In this document: piece after piece, positions 42,771-51,153 of the stretch | How the letters are laid out: every line of letters begins with the position of its first letter | How positions within the stretch are numbered: position 1 is the stretch's first letter | NCBI RefSeq assembly: GCF_016464385.1 | Contig: NZ_JADMLH010000003.1 | Location: 489,724-553,723 of the forward strand | Direction of reading: 5' to 3' | DNA from: Nucisporomicrobium flavum | Lineage (GTDB): Bacteria; Actinomycetota; Actinomycetes; Mycobacteriales; Micromonosporaceae | DNA: 64,000 bases | Translations under genes and position numbers: made by a program | Notes under the pieces: generated by a model | Told to the model about the DNA's origin: nothing | Database searches by the model: none | What the model saw: only the letters and a program-made list of their open reading frames with translations

Positions 42771-44450
42771 ATGGATGTGAGTGATTCCGTCGCCGCGAGC
42801 CGGCAGCGGGTCGTCGGCTTTGCGGACGTGGTACGGATTCCGCTGCGCCGCTGGCGCATCGTGGCCACCGTCGCCGGCATCGTGACGGTGGCGGCGCTCG
42901 CGTACCTGCTCTTCTTCCCGGCCACCTACCGGGCCACCACCGTGGTGGTGCTGCGGCCCGTGGTCACCGACCCGTTCACGCTGCCGTCCAGCGGCGCGGA
43001 CCGGGCCATCAACATGACGGCCGAGAACGGCATCGCGCTCGGCAACGACGTCATCGACTCGACGGCGCGGATCCTCAGCCGGGATCCGGAGGACGTGCGG
43101 GAGGCGCTGAGCACCGAGGTGCCGACCGGTGGCCAGGTGCTGCGCTTCCAGTACACCAGCGACTCCGAGCGCAGCGCGATCACCGGCGCGAACACGGCCG
43201 CCGAGACGTACCTGCGGGTCCGCGAGGACATCTACAAGCAGCAGCGGGCGGCGCTGATCCTGTCGTACGACAACACGATCAAGTCGGTCACCGCCCAGCG
43301 GCTGAGCGCGCAGAAGGATCTGCCCTCCAACCACTCGAGCTCCGACACCACCTCGCCGCGTACGCAGGCCATGCTCGACCAGGTCAGCGCGCTGAACGAC
43401 CAGATCGCCCAGCTCGCGAACGCCCGCGCGAAGGTCATCTCCGCCGACCTGAGCCCCGGCTCGGTCACGGCCGCGGCCCGCGCGCCGGTGCCGTCGAGCC
43501 ACGACGCGGCCGTGCTCTACCTGACCGCCGCGGTCCTCGGTGGCCTGCTGCTCGGCGCCATCGCCGCGCACGCGCGCGAGGCGCTGGACCGCCGGGTGCG
43601 CTCGACCGACCAGGCCGCCGACATCGTCGGCGTGCCCGCCCTCGGCGTGGTACGGGCGGCGCGGCGGCACGGCGAGTCCGCGGCCGCCGCCGACGCCCGG
43701 TACGTCTCGCTCGCCGTGCTCAAGTGGATCGACCGGCACCCGGACCGCGCCCTGGTCGTGCTCTCCGGCCGCGACGACGAGGGGCGCACGACGGTGAGCG
43801 GCAACCTCGCGGTCGCGCTCGCCGAGGCCGGGCAGGACGTCACGCTGAGCGCCCCGCCCGAGACGCACGAGGAGCTCAAACGCATCCTCTTCGCCGCCCA
43901 GAAGCGCACGCCCCCGCGGCCCCGCACGCTGTCGCCCTCCGGGGGCGGCCTCAACGGCTCGTCGTCCGCCGGCGGCCTGGGCCGCGGCGGCGCCGGCAGC
44001 CCGGCGCCCGGGGTCACCCGGCTGCAGGGCTCGCCGATGCGGGTGGCCGACCCGCTGCCCGAGGTCAAGGCGACCTCCAACGACCCCGAGGCCACCCTCA
44101 TCATGGAGACGTCCGCCAGCCGGTCCTCCTCCGCCCCGATCGTCGCCCCCGCGAAGGCCCGTCCGGCGGCGGATCTCGACGGGCGTTCGCCGCTCGTGGT
44201 GCTCCTCGGCGGCGGCGTGGTCCGGCTCTGCACGCTCGGCGAGGAGCCCGACACCGGTGTGGTGGTCATCGACGCGCCGCCGTCGGACACCGACGAGCGT
44301 GGTGTCCGCGCGGCCCAGAGCGGCGTCGCGGTGCTCGTGGTGGCCCGGGACCGCACCCGTAACGCCGAGCTGAGCCGGCTGGTGGACCGGCTGCGCTCGG
44401 CCGGCGCGCAGACCGTCGGGTTCGTCCTCACCGGAGGCCGCGGTGCCTGA
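42771..44450 (+). CDS. Wzz/BY-kinase-like chain-length protein with degraded P-loop
   Basis: A 559-residue protein. Two membrane segments (near residues 30-50 and 245-265) flank a periplasmic coiled-coil region, as in Wzz polysaccharide co-polymerases. The cytoplasmic part resembles a bacterial tyrosine kinase ATPase, but the P-loop is SGRDDEGRTTVSGNLAVALAEAG, where the usual GEGKST Lys is Arg. VVVIDAPPSDTD resembles a Walker-type acidic motif. There is no C-terminal Tyr cluster, and a Ser/Gly/Pro-rich insert splits the domain. It is probably a chain-length regulator without kinase activity. ATG 42771 follows GGGGAG. Confidence 0.83.
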   Translation: MDVSDSVAASRQRVVGFADVVRIPLRRWRIVATVAGIVTVAALAYLLFFPATYRATTVVVLRPVVTDPFTLPSSGADRAINMTAENGIALGNDVIDSTARILSRDPEDVREALSTEVPTGGQVLRFQYTSDSERSAITGANTAAETYLRVREDIYKQQRAALILSYDNTIKSVTAQRLSAQKDLPSNHSSSDTTSPRTQAMLDQVSALNDQIAQLANARAKVISADLSPGSVTAAARAPVPSSHDAAVLYLTAAVLGGLLLGAIAAHAREALDRRVRSTDQAADIVGVPALGVVRAARRHGESAAAADARYVSLAVLKWIDRHPDRALVVLSGRDDEGRTTVSGNLAVALAEAGQDVTLSAPPETHEELKRILFAAQKRTPPRPRTLSPSGGGLNGSSSAGGLGRGGAGSPAPGVTRLQGSPMRVADPLPEVKATSNDPEATLIMETSASRSSSAPIVAPAKARPAADLDGRSPLVVLLGGGVVRLCTLGEEPDTGVVVIDAPPSDTDERGVRAAQSGVAVLVVARDRTRNAELSRLVDRLRSAGAQTVGFVLTGGRGA

Positions 44451-45357
44451 GAACCTGCCGGACGTCACCGTCATCGTCGCCACCCGGGACCGGCCCGGCC
44501 TGCTGGAACGCGCCGTCACCAGCATCCTCAGCCAGGACTATCCCGGCCATGTCGAGTGCATCGTCGTCTACGACCACGTCGACGTCCGGGAGCTCGACGT
44601 GGCCGTGGGTCCCGGCCGGTCGCTCAAGCTCATCAACAACACCCACCGGCAAGGGCTGCCCGGTGGCCGCAACAGCGGCGCCGACGCGGCCACCGGCGAC
44701 CTGCTGGCGTTCTGCGACGACGACGACATCTGGCTCGCCGCGAAGCTCAGCCGCCAGGTGGAGCTGCTCGCCGACCCGGCGATCGGCGCGGTCAGCTGCG
44801 GGCTGCGGCTGCGCGGCCCCGGCATCGACAAGGAGCGCGTGCTCGACCGGGACGTGGTCACGCACGAGGACTTCCTCGCCGACCGGGTGATGGAGGTGCA
44901 CTCCAGCACGATGCTGATCCGGCGGTCCACCTGGGCCGCGGCCGGCGAGGTCGACGAGCGGATCCCGGGCGGGTACAGCGAGGACTACGAGTGGCTGCTG
45001 CGGGTCTCCGCGCAGACGCCGGTGGCGGTCGTCCGCCAGGCGCTGGTCATCGTCGACTGGCACGGCGGCTCGTTCTACTTCGGCCGCTGGGCGACCATCG
45101 TCGAGGCCCAGCGCTACCTCATCGCCAAGCACCCCGAGCTGGCCCGCAGCCGCGCCGGCCTGGCCCGGCTCCGGGGACAGATCGCGTTCGCTCTCGCCTC
45201 CGGCAACCGGCGCACCGAGGCGCTCAAGGAGCTCGCGGCGGTCGTGCGGCTCAACCCGCGGGAGAAGCGCGTGCTGGTCACCGTACCCGTGGTGCTGCGG
45301 CTGGTGACCGGCGAGCGGGTCCTGCGGATGGCGCAGAAGCGCGGCAGGGGGATCTGA
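44443..45357 (+). CDS. Family 2 glycosyltransferase
   Basis: A 304-residue GT-A enzyme. VTVIVATRDRPGLLERAVTSILSQDYP is the nucleotide-binding start, and LLAFCDDDDIWLAAKLSRQVELL is the DXD-containing metal site. YSEDYEWLLRVS supplies the later acidic motif. It should extend the repeat unit from a nucleotide sugar. GTG 44443 overlaps the Wzz-like gene by eight bases with GGAGG upstream. Confidence 0.93.
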   Translation: MPENLPDVTVIVATRDRPGLLERAVTSILSQDYPGHVECIVVYDHVDVRELDVAVGPGRSLKLINNTHRQGLPGGRNSGADAATGDLLAFCDDDDIWLAAKLSRQVELLADPAIGAVSCGLRLRGPGIDKERVLDRDVVTHEDFLADRVMEVHSSTMLIRRSTWAAAGEVDERIPGGYSEDYEWLLRVSAQTPVAVVRQALVIVDWHGGSFYFGRWATIVEAQRYLIAKHPELARSRAGLARLRGQIAFALASGNRRTEALKELAAVVRLNPREKRVLVTVPVVLRLVTGERVLRMAQKRGRGI

Positions 45358-45359
45358 GG

Positions 45360-46724
45360 TTGGCCAGGACGTCCCTGCGGCCCAAGCGCGTCGCGCGCGC
45401 GGCCGTGCCGGCCAGGGCGCGTGCGATCGCCGCGGTCGAGCCGGGCGTCCTGGACCCGGCGGCCTGGCGGGTACGCACGGCCAAACTGCCGATGTGGCCG
45501 CTGTTCGCGATGTTCGCGCTGATGCCGCTGTGGTGGGTGCTCGGCGTCTGGTACGTCATGTGGCCGTTCTTCGGGGTGGTGCTGTTCACCCTGCTCGCCA
45601 CGCGCGGTGACGTCCGGTTGCCGCCGGGCACCTGGCTCTGGCTGATCTTCCTGGGCATCGTCGCGATCAGCAGCACCCGGCTGGAACGGGTCACCTCGAT
45701 GGTGGTGTTCGGCCTGCGGCTGGGCCACCTGTTCACCGCGCTCCTGGTGGGCATCTACGTCTACAACCTGGCCCGCGACCGGATCCCGTGGGCGCGGATC
45801 GCCGCCCCGCTCGCGCTGTTCTGGCTGGCCATGGTCGCGCTGGGCTGGTTCGGCGTGCTGGCGCCGCGGTTCAGCATGCCGAGCCCGTTCGAGCTGATGC
45901 TGCCCGGTGGCGTCCGGGGCGAGCGGTACATCCTGGACGTCGCGCACCTCGACGCCACCGAGTTCAACCCGGCGAGCCGAAACCCGATCTACCGGCCGGC
46001 GGCGCCGTTCCCGTACACCAACAACTGGGGTACGGCGTACAGCTTCCTCGTGCCGTTCGTGCTCGCGTACCTCATGTCGGTCCGTCGTGGCGCGCTGCGC
46101 GGCGTCCTCCTGGTGTCGTTGCCGTTGTCGCTCGTCCCGGCATTCCTGACGCTGAACCGGGGCATGTTCATCGGCCTCGGCGCCGGCGTGCTCTACCTGC
46201 TGGTCCGCGAGATGGCCCGGGGCCGGGTACGGCTGCTGCTGCCGATCACCCTGATCGTCTTCGCCGGCTGGGTCGTGACCCTGTTCATCCCCGTGGTCGA
46301 CCTCATCACGCACCGGACGTCGACGACCGACACCAACACCGACCGGTTCGACCTGTACGTGCAGACGTGGGCCGCGGTGCTGCGCTCGCCGTTGCTGGGC
46401 TTCGGTCAGCCGACGCAGGTCGACACCACGCACGCCGCCGAGCCGCTCGGCACCCAGGGCATGATCTGGCAGCTGCTGTACAGCCACGGGATCCCGGCCA
46501 CGATCTGCTTCTACCTGATCCTGCTGGTCCTGGCCCGCCGGCTGTCCGGCGCGGTCAGCCCCGCGGGTCTGTGGCTGAGCGCGTTGCCGGTCATCGCCGC
46601 GGTCGTCACGCCGTTCTACTCGTACATCGACCCCAACATGTCGGTGCTGCTCTTCGCCGTCGGCCTCGGGCTGGCGGCGGTGGACGGCCCGGTCAACCGT
46701 GAACCGAGGACCAGGACCACATGA
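45360..46724 (+). CDS. Wzy/O-antigen-ligase-like polymerase
   Basis: A 454-residue membrane protein with about eleven hydrophobic segments and a large extracytoplasmic loop (about residues 175-220, NPASRNPIYRPAAPFPYTNNWGTAYSF). LTLNRGMFIGLGAGVLYLL and SPLLGFGQPTQVD...GTQGMIWQLLYSHG fit the O-antigen ligase/polymerase family. It probably joins repeat units at the outer face. TTG 45360 lies eight bases after a G-run; no better start is in frame. Confidence 0.88.
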   Translation: MARTSLRPKRVARAAVPARARAIAAVEPGVLDPAAWRVRTAKLPMWPLFAMFALMPLWWVLGVWYVMWPFFGVVLFTLLATRGDVRLPPGTWLWLIFLGIVAISSTRLERVTSMVVFGLRLGHLFTALLVGIYVYNLARDRIPWARIAAPLALFWLAMVALGWFGVLAPRFSMPSPFELMLPGGVRGERYILDVAHLDATEFNPASRNPIYRPAAPFPYTNNWGTAYSFLVPFVLAYLMSVRRGALRGVLLVSLPLSLVPAFLTLNRGMFIGLGAGVLYLLVREMARGRVRLLLPITLIVFAGWVVTLFIPVVDLITHRTSTTDTNTDRFDLYVQTWAAVLRSPLLGFGQPTQVDTTHAAEPLGTQGMIWQLLYSHGIPATICFYLILLVLARRLSGAVSPAGLWLSALPVIAAVVTPFYSYIDPNMSVLLFAVGLGLAAVDGPVNREPRTRTT

Positions 46725-48238
46725 CGGCCGTCGCGGACAGGGACGAAGTTCGGCGCAGCACCCGCAGCGGCCTGATCGGGCTGCTCGGCGCCGCGGTCAA
46801 CGGTGCCTGCGGGTTCGTGCTCACCGCCGTGATCGTGCGGGTCTTCGGGGCGGCCGACTCGGGTGCGCTGTTCACCGCCATCGGCCTCGTCAGCATCATC
46901 GGACCGCTGTGCTGCCTGGGCGCCGACACGGGCCTGATGTGGGCGCTGCCGCGCCGCGAGCGCCTCGCCCGGGACGGGGCGCGCCTGCTCGTGCTGGCGC
47001 TGGTGCCCACGGTCGCCCTGGCCACGGCCGTCGCCGTCGCGGGCTGGCTGGCGGCGCCCCGCCTGGGCTCGGCGCTGCTCACCGGCGGCCCGGACGACGC
47101 CGCGCTGATCCGGCTGGCCTTCGTCGGTGTACCGGTGTTCGTGGCCGCGACCGTCCTGCTCGCCGCGGTCCGGGCGACCCGGCCGGTCAGCGCGTACGTC
47201 GGGCTGCAGCTCGTCGCCGTGCCCATCGCCCGGCCGGTGCTGGTCGGCATGGCCGTCGCCGCGGGCGGTTCGGTGGTGCCGGGCTTCGGTGGCTGGGTGC
47301 TGCCGCTCGCCTTCGCCGGGGCGGCCGCGGCGGTCCTGAGCCTGCGCCCGCTCGGGATCGGGCGCGGCGCGGCGCTGCGGCCGACCCCGCAGGACCGCCG
47401 TGAGTTCGCCGGCTTCGCCCTGCCCCGGGCGCTGTCCACGGCCATCGACGCCAGCAGCATGTGGGTCGGGGTGCTGCTCACCTCCGCCCTGGCGGGCCCG
47501 GCCGCCGCCGGCGTCTTCGGCGCGGTCGGCCGGTACGTGCTGGCGGGGCTGCTCGTCATGCAGGGCCTGCGGGTCGCGATCGCGCCGCAGCTGTCCGGGC
47601 TGCTCGGCGCGGGCCGGCGAGCGGCCGCCGCGCAGATCTACCGGCGCACGACGGTGTGGATCGTGCTGCTCTCCTGGCCCGCGTACCTGCTGCTGGCCGT
47701 TTTCGCGCCGGCCTTCCTCGCGCTGTTCGGCGGCGACTTCTCCGGCGGCGCCGCGCCGCTGGCGGTCCTCGCGGTGGCCATGATGGTGAACGTCGGCGTC
47801 GGCCTCGTGCAGACGGTGCTGCTGATGAGCGGCAACAGCCGCGGTCACCTGCTGGGCACGGTGGCGGGACTCGCGGTCAACGTCGCCGGGTGCGTGCTGC
47901 TCATCCCGCGGCACGGCGCCCTGGGCGCGGCCGTCGCCTGGTCGCTGGGCATCGTCTGCGAGAACGTCGTCGCCGCCGTGCTGGCCCGCCGGGTGCTCGG
48001 CGAGGCCCTGTTCGGGACCGGGCTCATGGCGGCCGCGGCCGCGGTGGTGGCCGGCACGGGCGCCGCGGCTGCGGCCGGTGCCGGGCTCGCGGGCCGGGGC
48101 GTACCGGGCCTCGCCGTCGCCCTGGCCGTGCTGCTGGCGCTGTGCGCCGCTGCCCTCGCAAGCCCCCGGGTCCGGCGCGCCGTCGCGGCCGCGCGGACCC
48201 AGCTCCGACCACCCGCGAAACAGGAGGCTCTGTCGTGA
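46721..48238 (+). CDS. Wzx-like polysaccharide flippase
   Basis: A 505-residue membrane protein with twelve to fourteen hydrophobic segments, of the MATE/MVF-type polysaccharide transporter family. It begins STRSGLIGLLGAAVNGACGFVLTAVIVRVFGAADSG, as is typical for Wzx, and has ALPRALSTAIDASSMWVGVLLTSALAGPAAAGVFGAVGRYV in the second half. It would flip lipid-linked repeat units. It overlaps the polymerase gene and the sulfotransferase gene by four bases each. Confidence 0.9.
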   Translation: MTAVADRDEVRRSTRSGLIGLLGAAVNGACGFVLTAVIVRVFGAADSGALFTAIGLVSIIGPLCCLGADTGLMWALPRRERLARDGARLLVLALVPTVALATAVAVAGWLAAPRLGSALLTGGPDDAALIRLAFVGVPVFVAATVLLAAVRATRPVSAYVGLQLVAVPIARPVLVGMAVAAGGSVVPGFGGWVLPLAFAGAAAAVLSLRPLGIGRGAALRPTPQDRREFAGFALPRALSTAIDASSMWVGVLLTSALAGPAAAGVFGAVGRYVLAGLLVMQGLRVAIAPQLSGLLGAGRRAAAAQIYRRTTVWIVLLSWPAYLLLAVFAPAFLALFGGDFSGGAAPLAVLAVAMMVNVGVGLVQTVLLMSGNSRGHLLGTVAGLAVNVAGCVLLIPRHGALGAAVAWSLGIVCENVVAAVLARRVLGEALFGTGLMAAAAAVVAGTGAAAAAGAGLAGRGVPGLAVALAVLLALCAAALASPRVRRAVAAARTQLRPPAKQEALS

Positions 48239-49125
48239 CGGTGCTGGACCGGTTGAAGAACGCGGCGCCGCAGGGCGCCCGGGACGGGCTGCGCAGCGCC
48301 CTGGTCCGGTACGGCGAGCGCACCAGCGCCCGTCGCCCGCTGCCCGACTTCCTCATCGTCGGCACCAAACGCGGCGGCACCACCTCGCTGTGGCGGTACC
48401 TCGTCCAGCACCCGCTCGTGCCCCGCCTCTTCCCGGCGTGGAACACCAAGACCTCGCACTACTTCGAGGAGAACTGGTCGCGGGGGGAGGCCTGGTACCG
48501 CTCGCACTTCCCGACCGAGCGGCAGCGGGCCGCCCTCGAACGACGGTACGGCGCACCGCCCAAAGTGGGCGAAGCGGCGCCGCTGTACATGTTCCATCCC
48601 CTCGTGGCGGGGCGGGTCGCCGACCTGATGCCGCAGGCGCGCATCATCGTGCTGCTGCGCGATCCGGTGGAGCGGGCGTACTCGCACTGGAAGGAACGCC
48701 GGGGCGAGGGCGTGGAACCGCTCGGGTTCGCCGAGGCCCTCGCCGCCGAACCGGAGCGGACGGCGGGGGAGCGGGAACGCCTCATCGCGGAGCCCGACTC
48801 CTTCAGCGAGGCGTTCGACTGGTACTCGTACCGGGCGCGCGGGCGTTACCTCGAGCACCTGGAGCCGTGGCTGGCCCGGTTCCCGCGCGAGCAGATGCTG
48901 TTCCTGCCCAGCGAGACCCTGTACCGGGATCCCGCCGGCACGTACGCCCGTACGCTCGACTTCATCGGCCTGCCACGGCATGACCTGGAGTCCTACGACG
49001 TCTTCAACGACCGCCCCAGCAAAGGCATGGACCCCGCGGTACGGGCCGAGCTGACCGCCTACTACCGGCCGTTCAACGCGGCGCTGGCGGAGCGTCTGGG
49101 GCTATCGCTCGCCTGGGCCGAGTAG
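48235..49125 (+). CDS. PAPS-dependent sulfotransferase
   Basis: A 296-residue soluble sulfotransferase. The 5'-phosphosulfate loop is FLIVGTKRGGTTSLWRYLVQHP (about residues 39-60). The 3'-phosphate motif is RIIVLLRDPVERAYSHWKERRGEG. RARGRYLEHLEPWLARFPREQMLFL is the conserved later helix. GTG 48235 follows AGGAGG and overlaps the flippase stop, so sulfation is part of the same operon. The acceptor is inferred to be the polysaccharide. Confidence 0.92.
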   Translation: MTVLDRLKNAAPQGARDGLRSALVRYGERTSARRPLPDFLIVGTKRGGTTSLWRYLVQHPLVPRLFPAWNTKTSHYFEENWSRGEAWYRSHFPTERQRAALERRYGAPPKVGEAAPLYMFHPLVAGRVADLMPQARIIVLLRDPVERAYSHWKERRGEGVEPLGFAEALAAEPERTAGERERLIAEPDSFSEAFDWYSYRARGRYLEHLEPWLARFPREQMLFLPSETLYRDPAGTYARTLDFIGLPRHDLESYDVFNDRPSKGMDPAVRAELTAYYRPFNAALAERLGLSLAWAE

Positions 49126-49211
49126 GGGCTTCCGCTCAGCCCGGCGCTGTACCCGCCGATTCGTTGGCCAACGGATGCCGTCAGGGCAGCCTTGGAGATC
49201 GGGCGACGGGC

Positions 49212-49568
49212 GTGAACCTTCGGTGGCACCTGACGCGGGTGGGCATGGCCCTGCGGGCGGGGCGTGCGGACCGGGAGGCCGGCCGGCGTTTCCACCGCGC
49301 GATGCTCGGCGGCCTGGTCCCCCATCTGGGCATCGTGGTGCTCGTCTTCCTCGCCTTCGCGACCGCCGGGAGCGGTGAGGACCGCGCGTTCGCCGTCATG
49401 CCCGTCTTCCTCGAGGTGCTGCTTGTCCCGGCCATGGTCGTCGCCGTGGTGGTCCTGGCCCTCGCGAAGGGCACCCGCCCGCTGGCGAAGGGCCTGATCA
49501 CCGGAACCGGCCTGGGTCTCGCCACGGTCGGACTGCTGGTGGCGTGGCACACCACCGTCATCGGGTAG
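49212..49568 (+). CDS. Small membrane protein of unknown function
   Basis: A 118-residue protein with a basic N-terminus (RWHLTRVGMALRAGRADREAGRRFH) and three hydrophobic segments. It is not recognised. GTG 49212 is chosen; a TTG 16 codons upstream is possible. It converges with the small gene on the other strand. Confidence 0.6.
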   Translation: MNLRWHLTRVGMALRAGRADREAGRRFHRAMLGGLVPHLGIVVLVFLAFATAGSGEDRAFAVMPVFLEVLLVPAMVVAVVVLALAKGTRPLAKGLITGTGLGLATVGLLVAWHTTVIG

Positions 49569-49574
49569 CCGGGA

Positions 49575-49838
49575 TCAGGGCCCGGCCGCGGCCTCGACGA
49601 GGCGGGCCAGGTGCAGCACGTCGGCGCTGTGCGGGAACGCGTCGCGGGGCCGCTGCTGCACCTCCTCGATGGCGGCGCGCAGCATCGAGCGCTGGACCGG
49701 GGAGAGCTCGCCGCCGGACGTCAGCACCGCGACCGCGCTCGCCCGGATGCGGGCCGCCGCCGGGTCCTCCGGGATCAGCTGGGCCGCCACCCGCTCCCGG
49801 TACCACTGCTCGACCGCGAGCAGCGCGGCGTGGCTCAT
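49575..49838 (-). CDS. Small helical protein coupled to the kinase-fold gene
   Basis: An 87-residue soluble protein (MSHAALLAVEQWYRERVAAQLIPEDP...). It is predicted all-helical and not recognised. ATG 49838 overlaps the stop of the upstream kinase-fold gene, so it is translationally coupled to it. Confidence 0.65.
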   Translation of the reverse strand: MSHAALLAVEQWYRERVAAQLIPEDPAAARIRASAVAVLTSGGELSPVQRSMLRAAIEEVQQRPRDAFPHSADVLHLARLVEAAAGP

Positions 49839-51076
49839 CGGGGCAGGCGGGTGGCCAGCACGTCCAGCAGGGCCGGGTGGAGCTTCGGGTTCCAGCCCGC
49901 GCCGCCGCCGGACAACTCGTACGTCCGCAGCCACAGCTCGACCAGGTAGGCGTCGGCGACGAAGCGCTGCCGCTCCGCGTCGAGGCCCAGCGCCGGGCCG
50001 TGCTCGCGCAGCGCCTCGTCGACGGCGACCGCGCACTCGGCGGCCGGCCGGCCGTGCGTGGACAGGGCGGTCTGGAACGCCTGGTGCGCCAGGTCGAAGC
50101 CGACCGGTACGCCCGCCGACCGGTTCTCCCAGTCCCAGACCAGCAGCCCTCCGCGATGCCGCGCCATGTTCCACGGCACCCAGTCGCCGTGCCAGTCGCC
50201 GAGTTCCAGGGTCAGATCGGTGTCCAGGGCGTCGATGAAGCCGTGGATGCGAGGGTCGGCGCCCGCCGCGCGCTGCCGCCACGTCCCGATCAGCGCCGTG
50301 ACGGGCGCCGGGGGAGCGGGCGGGCCACCGCGGCGGGCCACGGCCAGCATCGCGTCCAGGCGCGGACGGCCGGGGCGGCGGATGCGCCGGACGGTGCGCG
50401 GCATCGGCTCGATGACGGCGATCTCCCGGCCGTTCCACCGGGTGTGCAGCACGAGCCGGGGCGCGGGCGGGAAGCCGCCGCCGGTGGGCAGGTCGGCCAG
50501 GGTGGCCGCCTCGGCCCGGACCATCGCGCGGGTGCCGTCGTTCCAGCCGATCTTCGCGTACCCGCGGGGGCGGCCGTGGTCGTCGAAGAGCTGCAGGGTC
50601 GGCTTGTGGTGCGGGTCCGGCGGGCGGATGCCGATCGCCGCGTGCAGCCGCGGCTCGCCGAGCTTCTCGGCCAGGAAGGCGGCGAGCAGGTTGCCCGGCT
50701 CAGTGGCGTGCACGGACAGGACCGGCGCCTTGGTGAGGCCGAGCAGGCCGGCGCGGGCCAGCACACCGACCGCGGCCCGGCCCGCGCGGACCTTCGGCGG
50801 CCGCAGCGCGTTGTAGGCCAGCAGGGAGGCCGCGGTGACCCGCCGGGAGGCCAGCGGGAGCAGGAAACGGGCGTTGTCGAGCGAGGGGATGACCGCGTAC
50901 CGGACGGTCGCCCCGGGATCGTCGCCGACGGTGACCGTCACCCCCGGGTCGGCGAAGATCGCCCGGGTCACCCAGCCGAGGCCGTCGGTGCGCCCGCGGG
51001 GGTCGCCGGCGCCGACCAGCGGGTCGGACGGGGCACGCTGCCCGGGTACGGAGGTCCGCGTCGACTCGTTCAGCAC
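49835..51076 (-). CDS. Kinase-fold phosphotransferase (aminoglycoside-phosphotransferase superfamily)
   Basis: A 413-residue soluble protein. The kinase catalytic loop is LELGDWHGDWVPWNMARH (HGDxxxxN) and the metal-binding Asp is in LLVWDWENRS. The usual glycine-rich loop is not clear, but GYAKIGWNDGTRAMVRAEAATL has the ATP-binding Lys and Glu arrangement. It could phosphorylate a sugar or sugar lipid linked to the neighbouring polysaccharide genes; that is inference. GTG 51076 is the start, with no good ribosome site. Confidence 0.78.
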   Translation of the reverse strand: MLNESTRTSVPGQRAPSDPLVGAGDPRGRTDGLGWVTRAIFADPGVTVTVGDDPGATVRYAVIPSLDNARFLLPLASRRVTAASLLAYNALRPPKVRAGRAAVGVLARAGLLGLTKAPVLSVHATEPGNLLAAFLAEKLGEPRLHAAIGIRPPDPHHKPTLQLFDDHGRPRGYAKIGWNDGTRAMVRAEAATLADLPTGGGFPPAPRLVLHTRWNGREIAVIEPMPRTVRRIRRPGRPRLDAMLAVARRGGPPAPPAPVTALIGTWRQRAAGADPRIHGFIDALDTDLTLELGDWHGDWVPWNMARHRGGLLVWDWENRSAGVPVGFDLAHQAFQTALSTHGRPAAECAVAVDEALREHGPALGLDAERQRFVADAYLVELWLRTYELSGGGAGWNPKLHPALLDVLATRLPR

Positions 51077-51110
51077 GAGCTAGACGATAGGTGACCGTCC
51101 ATCGAACGGA

Positions 51111-51143
51111 ACAGGGCCCCGAGGTCACACCTCGGGGCCCTGT
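51111..51143 (-). terminator. Strong hairpin terminator after the GH16 gene
   Basis: A perfect 15-bp inverted repeat (ACAGGGCCCCGAGGT and its complement) with a 3-base CAC loop, 10 bases beyond the GH16 stop. Confidence 0.85.
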
Positions 51144-51153
51144 CGGATGACCG

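Noticed and set aside
40677..44525. Long minus-strand open frame opposite the propeller and Wzz-like genes
   Set aside because: No domain or start signal; it is explained by codon bias of the genes on the plus strand.
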